This document shows, in pieces, positions 45,033-52,541 of a stretch of 64,000 nt of DNA. Source of the DNA: Labrys monachus (GTDB taxonomy: Bacteria > Pseudomonadota > Alphaproteobacteria > Rhizobiales > Labraceae); NCBI RefSeq assembly GCF_030814655.1, contig NZ_JAUSVK010000001.1:5959001-6023000 (forward strand), given 5' to 3'. The notes below the pieces were generated by a model that worked only from the letters and a program-made list of their open reading frames with translations, was not told the origin of the DNA and made no database searches. Position 1 is the stretch's first letter. Each line of letters begins with the position of its first letter. The translations under genes were made by a program, and so were the position numbers.

Positions 45033-45848
45033 ATGAACAGTTCGCGCGACACGGGGTTCCTGTGGATCGACGACGACGCCACGGCTGAGCGGCCGGAGTC
45101 CGGCTCGACCAGCTACCGCCTGCGCGGCGTACAGGGCCGGCTGATCCGCACGCTCGGCGAAAGCATCGTGCGCGGCCTCTACCCGCCCAACGTCACGCTG
45201 CCGCGCGAAGCCGAGCTGATGGAGACCTATGGCGCGAGCCGCACCACCATCCGCGAGGTAATCAAGGTGCTCTCCGCCAAGGGGCTGGTCGAGACCCGCC
45301 AGAAGGTCGGCACCCGCGTCCGGGCCCGCGACGAATGGAACATCTTCGACGGCGACGTGCTGTCCTGGCACACCTTCGACAGCCTCGACCAGGACATCCT
45401 CAAGGACCTCATCGAGATGCGCCAGCTGGTCGAGCCGCCCGCCGCGCGCTTCGCCGCCGGCCGGGCGACCCTCGACGACATCGCCAGCATCTCCCAGGCC
45501 TGCGCCGACATGCAGGCCTCGATCGGCGACGTCGCCGCCTATGCGAGGGCCGACGTCAAATTCCACATGGTGGTGTTCGCCGCCTCGCACAACGTCCTCC
45601 TCAAGCGCTTCGCCCACACGGTGGCGAACTTCCTGCAGTTCAGCTTCCGCATCCAGCAGGAGGCGCTGGAGGAAAGCAGCTCGCGTTTCGAGGAGGACCT
45701 GGCCATCCATATCGGCATCTTCAACGCCATCAACCGGGGCGATGCCGCAGCGGCCGAGGAAGGCATGCTGCGGGCGATCCTCGACGGCAAGGCCCATCTC
45801 CAGCGCGCCCGCGCGCGCTTTCGCGACAGGGAGGCGAAACGATCATGA
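45033..45848 (+). CDS. GntR family regulator, FadR/FCD subfamily
   Basis: Regulator of 271 residues. The winged helix has LPREAELMETYGASRTTIRE and a TRQKVGTRVRA wing; the FCD domain has RADVKFHMVVFAASHN and DLAIHIGIFNAI with ligand/metal histidines. About 30 residues precede the DNA-binding domain. It is within the sugar-acid operon and is the best candidate to bind the GTAC-containing boxes at 38917 and 39080. It overlaps the SMP-30 gene by four bases. Confidence 0.87.
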   Translation: MNSSRDTGFLWIDDDATAERPESGSTSYRLRGVQGRLIRTLGESIVRGLYPPNVTLPREAELMETYGASRTTIREVIKVLSAKGLVETRQKVGTRVRARDEWNIFDGDVLSWHTFDSLDQDILKDLIEMRQLVEPPAARFAAGRATLDDIASISQACADMQASIGDVAAYARADVKFHMVVFAASHNVLLKRFAHTVANFLQFSFRIQQEALEESSSRFEEDLAIHIGIFNAINRGDAAAAEEGMLRAILDGKAHLQRARARFRDREAKRS

Positions 45849-46723
45849 TCCGCATCGCTGCCGAATGCGCCAACACGCTCGGCGAGGCCGCGGCCTGGGA
45901 CGCACGGGAGGGCCGCCTCCTCTGGCTCGACCTGGTCGAGCCCGCGCTGTTCGGCTACGCCCCGGCGACGAAGGCGGCCAGCCGCCTCGCGCTCGACGCG
46001 CCCACGCCGCTGGGGCCGGTGATCCCGACCGGGCGCCCCGGCACGCTGCTGCTCGCCCATCCGGCCGGCCTGTCGCTGCTCGACGCGCGGACCGGCGGGC
46101 TCACGCCCTTCGTCGCCCCGGAGCAGGGTCGCGCCGGCCTCCTCTACAATGACGGCAAGGTCGACCGCTGGGGCCGGCTGTGGATCGGCACCAGCGACGC
46201 GGCCGAGGCCGAGCCGCGCGGCGTGCTGTGGTGCCTCGCACCCGGCGCCGCGCCCGTCATGGCCGATGCCGGCTTCGTCGTCTCCAACGGCCCCGCCTTC
46301 TCGCCGGACGGGCGCACGCTGTATTTCAGCGATTCGATCGGCCGGCGCATCCTCGCCTACGACATCGCACCCGACAGCCCGAAGCCCACGGGCCGGCGCG
46401 TCTTCGCCAGCTTCGCCATGGACGAGGGCCTGCCGGACGGCCTCGCGGTCGATGCCGAAGGCGGCGTCTGGGTGGCGCATTGGGACGGCTGGCGCATCAC
46501 CCGCTTCTCGCCGGAGGGGGAGCGCCTGCGCGTCATCCTGCTGCCGGTGCCGCGCGTCACCAGCCTCGCCTTCGGCGACCCCGGCCTCGCCACCCTCTAC
46601 GTCACCACCGCCCGCCTCGATCTGAGCCCGGTGATGCTCGCCGCCGCGCCGCTCTCGGGCCATCTCTTCGCCATCGACGCCGGGGTGGAGGGGTTGGAGG
46701 ACCGGCCGTTCCCGCTGGATTGA
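45845..46723 (+). CDS. SMP-30/gluconolactonase family lactonase
   Basis: Six-bladed propeller enzyme of 292 residues. Ligand-type residues are seen in NTLGEAAAWD (Glu), VVSNGPAFSPDG (Asn) and GLPDGLAVDAEGG (Asp), the normal metal site of gluconolactonases. It would hydrolyse the lactone made by the SDR to the acid used by the enolase-family dehydratase, completing an import, oxidise, hydrolyse, dehydrate sequence. Confidence 0.85.
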   Translation: MIRIAAECANTLGEAAAWDAREGRLLWLDLVEPALFGYAPATKAASRLALDAPTPLGPVIPTGRPGTLLLAHPAGLSLLDARTGGLTPFVAPEQGRAGLLYNDGKVDRWGRLWIGTSDAAEAEPRGVLWCLAPGAAPVMADAGFVVSNGPAFSPDGRTLYFSDSIGRRILAYDIAPDSPKPTGRRVFASFAMDEGLPDGLAVDAEGGVWVAHWDGWRITRFSPEGERLRVILLPVPRVTSLAFGDPGLATLYVTTARLDLSPVMLAAAPLSGHLFAIDAGVEGLEDRPFPLD

Positions 46724-46744
46724 GGGCTTGAACCGAGACAGGAT

Positions 46745-47077
46745 CTATTTGCGCCCCTGTCGCGCGGCGACGGGCGATGGCGTTTTGCCGCCGGCCGCGA
46801 TCTTTCGTGGGGTCGAGCCGATGCCGATAGCCTTCCGGAGCGTGTCGTCGATCCGCGTCTGCCAGCCGGGGCCGCCGGATTTGAAATAGTCGACGACCTC
46901 GGGGCTCAGCCGGATCGAGACCGGCCGCTTCGGATCCTCTTTCTTCGGCCTGCCGCCCGCATTCTTGAAAACGGCCTTCATGTCATCCGGCATTTCATGG
47001 GCCGGCCTGGCGTTGGCAAAGTCCTCCTCCGTCCATTCGGGGTTGTCCGGATCGGTGACGAAAGGTCTAGGGGACAT
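46745..47077 (-). CDS. brnA: BrnA family antitoxin
   Basis: DNA-binding antitoxin of 110 residues. RPVSIRLSPEVVDYFKSGGPGWQTRID is the ribbon-helix-helix region characteristic of BrnA, followed by LRKAIG. The N-terminus is acidic and the C-terminus basic. It overlaps the end of brnT by 11 nt and would neutralise BrnT and repress the pair. Confidence 0.9.
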   Translation of the reverse strand: MSPRPFVTDPDNPEWTEEDFANARPAHEMPDDMKAVFKNAGGRPKKEDPKRPVSIRLSPEVVDYFKSGGPGWQTRIDDTLRKAIGIGSTPRKIAAGGKTPSPVAARQGRK

Positions 47078-47324
47078 AGCGTTTCATCTCCTTTGCATGA
47101 GCGCGACGCAGGCTGATCGGGCGCAGCACGCCGGCGCGCAGCGTGTAGGCGAGGGAATGAGCCTCGCCATCGATGAAGCCCCAGGCGCGGTAGCGTTTCT
47201 CGCCGTAGTCGGCGCGAACGTCCTCCAGAAAGGCCCTGACGTCCATCTCCTCGGCACGGGCAAGCGAAATGCCGTGCTTCTCCATATTGCGCGCATCCTT
47301 GTCCGCGTCGAACTCGACCGTCAT
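47067..47324 (-). CDS. brnT: BrnT family ribonuclease toxin
   Basis: Toxin of 85 residues with the RelE-like fold of BrnT. FDADKDARNMEKHGISLARAEE is the typical N-terminus and RPISLRRAHAKEMKRY the basic, catalytically important end. It is the first gene of the pair, as usual for brnTA. A perfect palindrome lies directly upstream. Confidence 0.9.
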   Translation of the reverse strand: MTVEFDADKDARNMEKHGISLARAEEMDVRAFLEDVRADYGEKRYRAWGFIDGEAHSLAYTLRAGVLRPISLRRAHAKEMKRYVP

Positions 47325-47327
47325 GTT

Positions 47328-47341
47328 TCTGTATATACAGA
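47328..47341. promoter_or_regulatory. Palindromic operator of brnTA
   Basis: TCTGTATATACAGA, a perfect 14-bp palindrome whose edge lies three bases upstream of the brnT start codon. Its place fits autorepression by the BrnTA complex; being so close to the start, it may also overlap the transcription start. Confidence 0.6.
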
Positions 47342-47437
47342 TACGAGTGCGGCCGCAATGAATTCATGCCTATAAAAGGCGCTGCACCGAATGGAACCTG
47401 TCGCCAGAGACCTTCCCGCCATGGTCGCAAGTCTTTC

Positions 47438-48427
47438 TTACAGCTCGAACGCTTCCAGCCGGTAGCGGATGCGCAGCGGCGCGCCGGGCTCGACGGTGAC
47501 GGCGGTCTTCACGCCGCGTTCCGCGATAGGATTGTCCGCCAGCGAAACGGCATTGGCGAGATCGAAGGCGGAGGCGATCGGTTCGATACCGAGGCCGCGA
47601 TAGCGCCCGCTCCAGGGCGGCGCCTGTAGCGCGCGGTCGCTGATCCACATCTGGCACGAGGGCAAGAGAGACCGGTCCCAATCGATGCGCAAGCCGGCGC
47701 CGGCGTGCTCGAAGCGGATCTCGACGGGTCCGCGCAGGCCGCAGAGCTGCACCACGTCCTCGACCGGGGGGCCGAGCGGCAGGCGCGACAGGTCGACGAG
47801 GCCGCCGCCCGCCGCCGGCACGGCGCAAAGCCGCTCGAACGTCCGGCCGACGGCGCTCGCCATGCCGCCGCCGGGCACGCGTGCCGGATAGGTCAGTCCG
47901 AAATCGAAACGCGCCGCGACCGACAGGCTCCGCTCGGGCACGGCAAGGTCGAGAATGGGGTGGAGGCCGATGGAGGTTCGCGCCGGCACGCGGCTCTCCA
48001 CGGCGAGTTCGAGATCGAGCGCCGGACCGTCCGCCGCGGCGGCGATGCTGCGCTCCAGCCGGCGGATCGGATGATCGGCGGGATAGTCGAGCGCGAGGCG
48101 AATGCTGTCGGCGGCCTGCACGAGCACCGTCCAGGCCTCTTCGGCCGCCGGCCCATGCGCCGGCTCGTTGACGGCTTCGACCGGCAAATGCCGCCAATCC
48201 CCCGCAATCTCCTCGAGCGGCCCGCCGACGCCGAAGGGCAGGCAGACGAATTCGCTGCCGAGCCAACGCAGATGGCCGGGCAGGCCAGCCTCCGTCGAGC
48301 CGAACCAGGGCGCCTGCGCGAACGGCCGGAACAGGCGGCCGGACGGCAGGCGGAAGGCGACGTCGCTCAGCATGGCCGCCACCGGGGTGATACGGGCGGA
48401 GGCGGAGGCGGAACGGATCTCGATCAT
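47438..48427 (-). CDS. Aldose 1-epimerase (galactose mutarotase)-like protein
   Basis: Beta-sandwich protein of 329 residues, weakly similar to galactose mutarotase-like enzymes. SIGLHPILDLAVPE contains a histidine in the place of a catalytic mutarotase histidine, and GIEPIASAFD provides a candidate acidic residue. The family call rests on overall pattern and is tentative. It has no signal peptide and no operon partners; brnT lies on the same strand downstream with a gap of about 113 nt. Confidence 0.55.
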   Translation of the reverse strand: MIEIRSASASARITPVAAMLSDVAFRLPSGRLFRPFAQAPWFGSTEAGLPGHLRWLGSEFVCLPFGVGGPLEEIAGDWRHLPVEAVNEPAHGPAAEEAWTVLVQAADSIRLALDYPADHPIRRLERSIAAAADGPALDLELAVESRVPARTSIGLHPILDLAVPERSLSVAARFDFGLTYPARVPGGGMASAVGRTFERLCAVPAAGGGLVDLSRLPLGPPVEDVVQLCGLRGPVEIRFEHAGAGLRIDWDRSLLPSCQMWISDRALQAPPWSGRYRGLGIEPIASAFDLANAVSLADNPIAERGVKTAVTVEPGAPLRIRYRLEAFEL

Positions 48428-48534
48428 GACGGCACCCCTCGGGCATGCCCGGAAGGGCGGCGGCGAATCCTAAGCAGAATTTTCGGGCCCATCCAACGGA
48501 TGGACCGAAATCGCTGCATCCTTTCAAGAGTCTT

Positions 48535-48572
48535 GCGGAGTTTCACGGGGGTTCTCGCCGGTGAAACTCCGC
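48535..48572. repeat. 12-bp perfect hairpin in mbfA upstream region
   Basis: GCGGAGTTTCAC (48535-48546) and GTGAAACTCCGC (48561-48572) are perfect inverted repeats with a 14-nt loop. A second imperfect hairpin (TTTCGG...CCATCC-AAC-GGATGG...CCGAAA) lies at 48481-48510. They occupy the divergent 235-nt gap between the epimerase-like gene and mbfA. Confidence 0.55.
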
Positions 48573-48629
48573 TTGGACGGCGCGAAAAATTCCTCAAGGC
48601 GGTTGTCATCCCCGGCGCGCCGCTCTAGT

Positions 48630-48644
48630 TTAGAATAAATCTAA
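48630..48644. promoter_or_regulatory. Irr-type iron control element (ICE-like) before mbfA
   Basis: TTAGA-N5-TCTAA, a perfect inverted repeat within TTTAGAATAAATCTAAT. It is close to the iron control element bound by Irr in Hyphomicrobiales, which represses mbfA under low iron in known relatives. It ends 18 nt before the ATG. Confidence 0.65.
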
Positions 48645-48662
48645 TCTGGGTACGGCTGCACG

Positions 48663-49619
48663 ATGAAATCCTTCGACGAACTGACCGAAACCGAAATCCT
48701 GGCCCTCGCCATCAGCAATGAGGAGGAAGACGGCCGCATCCTTGCCGATTTCGCCCATACGCTGCGGGAGGAATATCCCGACACCGCCCGCCTGTTCGAC
48801 GACATGGCGGCCGAGGAAAGCGAGCATCGCCGGCAGTTGATCGACCTCTTCGTCGACCGCTTCGGGGACCATATCCCGCTGATCCGGCGGCACGACATCC
48901 GCGGCAACATTCCCCGCAAGCGGGTGTGGCAGGTGCGCCCGCTCGGCGTGGAGGCCGTGCGCCGCCATGCCGCGCAGATGGAGCGGGACGCCGAGCGCTT
49001 CTACCGGGCGGCGGCCGGACGGACCAGCGACGCGGGCATCCGCAAGCTCCTCGGCGACCTCGCCGACGCCGAAGCCCAGCACGAGCAGAAGGCCGGCGAA
49101 TTCGAGGCCGAGCGCCTGCCGCAGGACGTGCGGGAGAAGGAGGATGCGAGCGCCAGCCGCAACTTCATCCTGCAGATCATCCAGCCCGGCCTCGTCGGGC
49201 TGATGGACGGCTCGGTGTCGACGCTCGCTCCGGTGTTCGCCGCCGCCTTCGCCACCCATGATTCCACCAATGCGCTCAAGGTCGGCCTCGCCGCCTCGCT
49301 CGGCGCCGGCATCTCGATGGGCTTCGCCGAGGCGCTCGCCGACGACGGCAAGCTTTCCGGCCGCGGCACGCCGCTGCTGCGCGGCATCGTCTGCGGCCTG
49401 ATGACGGTGGCGGGCGGCATCGGCCACACCATCCCCTACCTCATTCCCGACTTCTACCTCGCGACGCTGGTCGCCTGCATCGTCGTGGTGTTCGAACTCC
49501 TGGCGATCGCCTGGATCCAGTGGCGCTTCATGGAGACGCCGCCCTTGTCGGCTGCCGCCAAGGTGATGCTCGGCGGCGCGCTGGTGCTGGCCACCGGCAT
49601 CCTCATCGGCAATGGCTGA
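48663..49619 (+). CDS. mbfA: MbfA: ferritin-like domain fused to VIT1-type iron exporter
   Basis: Inner-membrane protein of 318 residues. The N-terminal 160 residues form a ferritin/rubrerythrin-like four-helix domain with iron ligands in ISNEEEDGR, AAEESEHRR, MERDAERFY and DAEAQHEQK. The C-terminal half is a VIT1/CCC1-like membrane region of about five helices (LVGLMDGSVSTLAPVF). The combination is characteristic of MbfA, which exports excess iron and protects against peroxide. The ICE-like box upstream supports Irr control. Confidence 0.9.
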   Translation: MKSFDELTETEILALAISNEEEDGRILADFAHTLREEYPDTARLFDDMAAEESEHRRQLIDLFVDRFGDHIPLIRRHDIRGNIPRKRVWQVRPLGVEAVRRHAAQMERDAERFYRAAAGRTSDAGIRKLLGDLADAEAQHEQKAGEFEAERLPQDVREKEDASASRNFILQIIQPGLVGLMDGSVSTLAPVFAAAFATHDSTNALKVGLAASLGAGISMGFAEALADDGKLSGRGTPLLRGIVCGLMTVAGGIGHTIPYLIPDFYLATLVACIVVVFELLAIAWIQWRFMETPPLSAAAKVMLGGALVLATGILIGNG

Positions 49620-49635
49620 ACGATCGGAAGAGCGC

Positions 49636-50127
49636 TCAGAAGGCGAGCCGGCCGCTCTCCATGTCGAGCAGGCGCCGCTTGGCGGCCAGGCCGCCGGCAA
49701 AGCCGGTGAGCGCGCCGTTCGCGCCGATCACGCGGTGGCAAGGCGTGATGATGGAGATCGGGTTCCGGCCATTGGCGGCCCCGACGGCACGGACCGCCGC
49801 CGGCCGGCCGATCTGGCGTGCGATGTCGCCATAGCTGCGCGTCTCGCCGAAGGGAATGGTGAGCAGCGCCTTCCACACGCTCTGCTGGAACGCCGTTCCC
49901 CTGAAATCGAGCGGTACGGTGAAAATCCTGAGCGCCCCGGCGAAATAGGCGCCGAGCTGGCGTTCGGTCTCGGCGAGGACAGGGTCGCCGGGATCCTCGA
50001 CGAGGGGGCCGAGGCGGACGCGGCCGGGATCGTCGTTCTCCCACAGGATCGCGGCGAGGCCGCCGGCACCGGCGACGAGCTTCAGCGCGCCGACCGGGGA
50101 CGGGATGATTCTGCACGGACAGGCCAT
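49636..50127 (-). CDS. ogt: Methylated-DNA-protein-cysteine S-methyltransferase
   Basis: DNA repair protein of 163 residues that transfers alkyl groups from O6-alkylguanine to its own cysteine. The active-site motif is TPCHRVIG and the DNA-binding region FQQSVWKALLTIPFGETRSYGDIA precedes it. The start at 50127 (MACPCR) is preferred to one at 50181. It ends 17 nt from mbfA in a convergent arrangement. Confidence 0.92.
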   Translation of the reverse strand: MACPCRIIPSPVGALKLVAGAGGLAAILWENDDPGRVRLGPLVEDPGDPVLAETERQLGAYFAGALRIFTVPLDFRGTAFQQSVWKALLTIPFGETRSYGDIARQIGRPAAVRAVGAANGRNPISIITPCHRVIGANGALTGFAGGLAAKRRLLDMESGRLAF

Positions 50128-50284
50128 GGTCCCTTCCTTTCGCGAACCTGCTTCCATCATCTTGCCGCCCCATGTCTGCACCGCGCCGCTGCCTGCCGCA
50201 AGGCGCGCAGGACGACACCGACCGCCTCCGCCTCGGGCGCCTGAAGATCAGCCCAGGATTTTTGCTCGCATGGCGCGCTTGCTA

Positions 50285-50312
50285 TTGACGGCGCCTGCGT
50301 CCCCGCTAGCTT
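50285..50312 (+). promoter_or_regulatory. Promoter of ribose-type ABC operon
   Basis: TTGACG (50285-50290), 16-nt spacer, TAGCTT (50307-50312). It stands 54 nt before the chosen start codon, in a divergent gap with ogt. Confidence 0.5.
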
Positions 50313-50315
50313 CAA

Positions 50316-50350
50316 CCGCCTGCGCCGACGCGTTCATGCGGCGCAGGCGG
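50316..50350 (+). promoter_or_regulatory. Leader hairpin upstream of ABC permease
   Basis: CCGCCTGCGCC (50316-50326) and GGCGCAGGCGG (50340-50350) form a perfect 11-bp stem with a 13-nt loop. It starts just after the promoter and ends 16 nt before the ATG, so it would occupy nearly the whole 5' leader of the mRNA and leave only the ribosome site free. Confidence 0.6.
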
Positions 50351-50366
50351 CGTGGGAAGCGGGGAT

Positions 50367-51353
50367 ATGGCGCAAGGCGGCGGGGCAGGCTGGAAGCGGA
50401 TGAGCCAGGAAGGCATCGTCCTGGTCGTCGCCGTCCTGCTTTTCGGCGCGGCGGCCATCGGCCTGCACGGCTTCCTCACCCCCGACAATCTCGTCGCCAT
50501 CGTGCGCTCCGTCTCGGTGCTTGGCATCCTCGCGCTCGGCATGGCCGTCGTCATCATCGGGCGGGGCATCGACCTGTCGGCCGTGGCGATCATGGCGATG
50601 TCGGTCGCCTGGTATCTGCAGATGCTGAACAGCGGCACCAGCGACGGCGTCGCCCTCGCCTCGGTGCTGGCCGGCGTGCTGTGCCTCGGCCTCCTCAACG
50701 GCTTCCTCATCGCCTATGCCGAGGTGCCCGCCCTCTTCGTCACGCTCGCCACCGCCGCCTTCGTCTTCGGCTTCGTGCGCTCGCAGCTGATCACCCAGGA
50801 TGCGGTGCCGGTGCCGCCCGGCCACTGGGTCGAGCGGCTCGGCGGGCTGCGCTATTTCACCATTCCCATTGAGGTCTTCATCTTCGCCGCGCTCGCGGGA
50901 GCGATGTTCCTGTTCCTGCGCTTCACCAAATGGGGCCGCTATGTCTATCTGGCCGGCGACAATCCCGCCGCCGCGCGCAATATCGGCATCCCCGTGCGGC
51001 CGATGCTGGTGCTGCGCTATGTGATCTCGGCGCTCGTCGCCTTCATCGCGGGCATCCTCACCGCGTCGAGCCTGCATTCCATCAACACGCGGGTGGTCAA
51101 TTCGAGCCTGCTCTACGACATCGTGCTGGTGGCGGTGATCGGCGGCATCGGCCTGTCCGGCGGCAAGGGCGGCGTGCGCAACGTGCTGATCGGCGCCGCG
51201 CTGATCGGCATCCTGCTCGACGCCATGACGATCATCGACATACCCTTGCTCTACCAGAACCTGATCAAGGCAGCCATTCTTCTGGCGGCGATCATCGTCG
51301 ACGGCCTCCTCAATCCGCGCGACGAGCAAACCGCCCAGCAGGGGGACATCTGA
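50367..51353 (+). CDS. Ribose-type ABC transporter permease (RbsC-like)
   Basis: Inner-membrane permease of 328 residues, about nine to ten helices. GRGIDLSAVAIMAMS and AVIGGIGLSGGKGGVRNVLIGA are RbsC-family motifs. The ATG at 50367 follows AGCGGGGAT. It is the first of two permeases in the operon; the second is the fusion protein at 52542, so the importer may have a heterodimeric channel. Confidence 0.87.
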   Translation: MAQGGGAGWKRMSQEGIVLVVAVLLFGAAAIGLHGFLTPDNLVAIVRSVSVLGILALGMAVVIIGRGIDLSAVAIMAMSVAWYLQMLNSGTSDGVALASVLAGVLCLGLLNGFLIAYAEVPALFVTLATAAFVFGFVRSQLITQDAVPVPPGHWVERLGGLRYFTIPIEVFIFAALAGAMFLFLRFTKWGRYVYLAGDNPAAARNIGIPVRPMLVLRYVISALVAFIAGILTASSLHSINTRVVNSSLLYDIVLVAVIGGIGLSGGKGGVRNVLIGAALIGILLDAMTIIDIPLLYQNLIKAAILLAAIIVDGLLNPRDEQTAQQGDI

Positions 51354-51415
51354 AGGAAGGGGGCCGGATCGTTTCGGCCTCCACGGAATGCGTCATTCGA
51401 CGACAGGGGCATGAC

Positions 51416-52456
51416 ATGAGATTGATGAAGACCATCGGGCTCGCGCTCGCAGCACTTTCCATCACCGCCTTCACCGCGACGGTTGCGTCCGCGGCCGACG
51501 ATCCGGGCCCGTCGGCCTATGCGCAGGCCATGAAGGGCAAGCGGGTCATGCTGGTGCCGCTCGCCATGGGCTTCGACCTCGCCCAGGGCTGGGCCGCCTA
51601 TCTCAAGAAGGAAGTCGACGCCTGGGGCGGCACCTTCGAGACGCGCGATCCGAACTGGAGCACGGATGCCGGCGCCCAGGCCATCACCGACGCGATCTCG
51701 GGCGACAGCCGGCCGGACGTCCTCATCATCCACGCGCCGGACCTCAATTCCTATTCCAAGCTGATGAAGAAGGCGCAGGCGGCCGGCACCTACATCATCC
51801 TCGTCGACAATCCCGCCAACTTCCCGGCCGACGCCTTCGTCGGCAGCGACTGGGACCGCCTCGGCCAGCTGGAAGCGGAAGCCGCCGTCAAGGGATGCGG
51901 CCCGAACTCCTCCAAGAAGATCGGCCTCGTCCAGGGCGACCAGGTCAACTCGTCCAGCCTCTACCAGTATAACGGCATCATGAAGGTACTGGAGAAGCAC
52001 CCCGACTTCCAGGTCGTGGCCAAGCCCGATTCCAACTGGGACGCCACCACATCGCGCAACGTCACCACCACCATGCTGCAGCAGCATCCGGACATCTGCA
52101 GCATCATCGATTTCTGGGACGGCGACGCCACCGGCGCTTCGGCCGCCATCCGCGACGCCAAGCTCGACGGCAAGGTGTTCCTGGTCACCACCGGCGGCGG
52201 CGAGAAGACCGCCGATTGCGACCGGCTGCAGGACGGCACCTATGGCGCCGTGGTGATGACCGATCTCGCCCGGCAATCGGCAGACATGAACGCCATCATC
52301 AAATTCCTGCTGCAGAGCGGCCAGCCCGCCGGCACGTCGAAGACCTATATCTACACGCTCGAAAAGGCGACGACGAAGGCCGACCTCAAGCCCGACACCT
52401 GCTGGGATCTCAAGGCCCTGCAGGCGGAGGCAGCCGCCGCGGCCGCCGCCAAATAA
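51416..52456 (+). CDS. Sugar ABC transporter substrate-binding protein (RbsB-like)
   Basis: Periplasmic binding protein of 346 residues in the type I (LacI/RbsB) fold. A signal peptide ends at about residue 24 (VASA). FVGSDWDRLGQLEAEAAVKGC and WDATTSRNVTTTMLQQHPDI are family-typical hinge segments. Two cysteine pairs are possible in the mature protein. The C-terminus ends in a run of alanines. It is followed by a strong hairpin. Confidence 0.85.
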   Translation: MRLMKTIGLALAALSITAFTATVASAADDPGPSAYAQAMKGKRVMLVPLAMGFDLAQGWAAYLKKEVDAWGGTFETRDPNWSTDAGAQAITDAISGDSRPDVLIIHAPDLNSYSKLMKKAQAAGTYIILVDNPANFPADAFVGSDWDRLGQLEAEAAVKGCGPNSSKKIGLVQGDQVNSSSLYQYNGIMKVLEKHPDFQVVAKPDSNWDATTSRNVTTTMLQQHPDICSIIDFWDGDATGASAAIRDAKLDGKVFLVTTGGGEKTADCDRLQDGTYGAVVMTDLARQSADMNAIIKFLLQSGQPAGTSKTYIYTLEKATTKADLKPDTCWDLKALQAEAAAAAAAK

Positions 52457-52483
52457 CGGCACGAGCCCCTCTCCACCCGCCAT

Positions 52484-52512
52484 CAGGCTGGCCGGAACAT
52501 CCGGCCAGCCTG
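52484..52512 (+). terminator. Strong intercistronic hairpin after binding-protein gene
   Basis: A 13-bp perfect stem, CAGGCTGGCCGGA and TCCGGCCAGCCTG, with an ACA loop. No T-run follows, so it is probably a partial terminator or mRNA-stabilising stem that raises binding-protein levels over the downstream membrane genes, as known for other ABC operons. The next gene starts 30 nt later. Confidence 0.65.
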
Positions 52513-52541
52513 TCTCACGATGCCCTCAACAGTGTTGGTCG

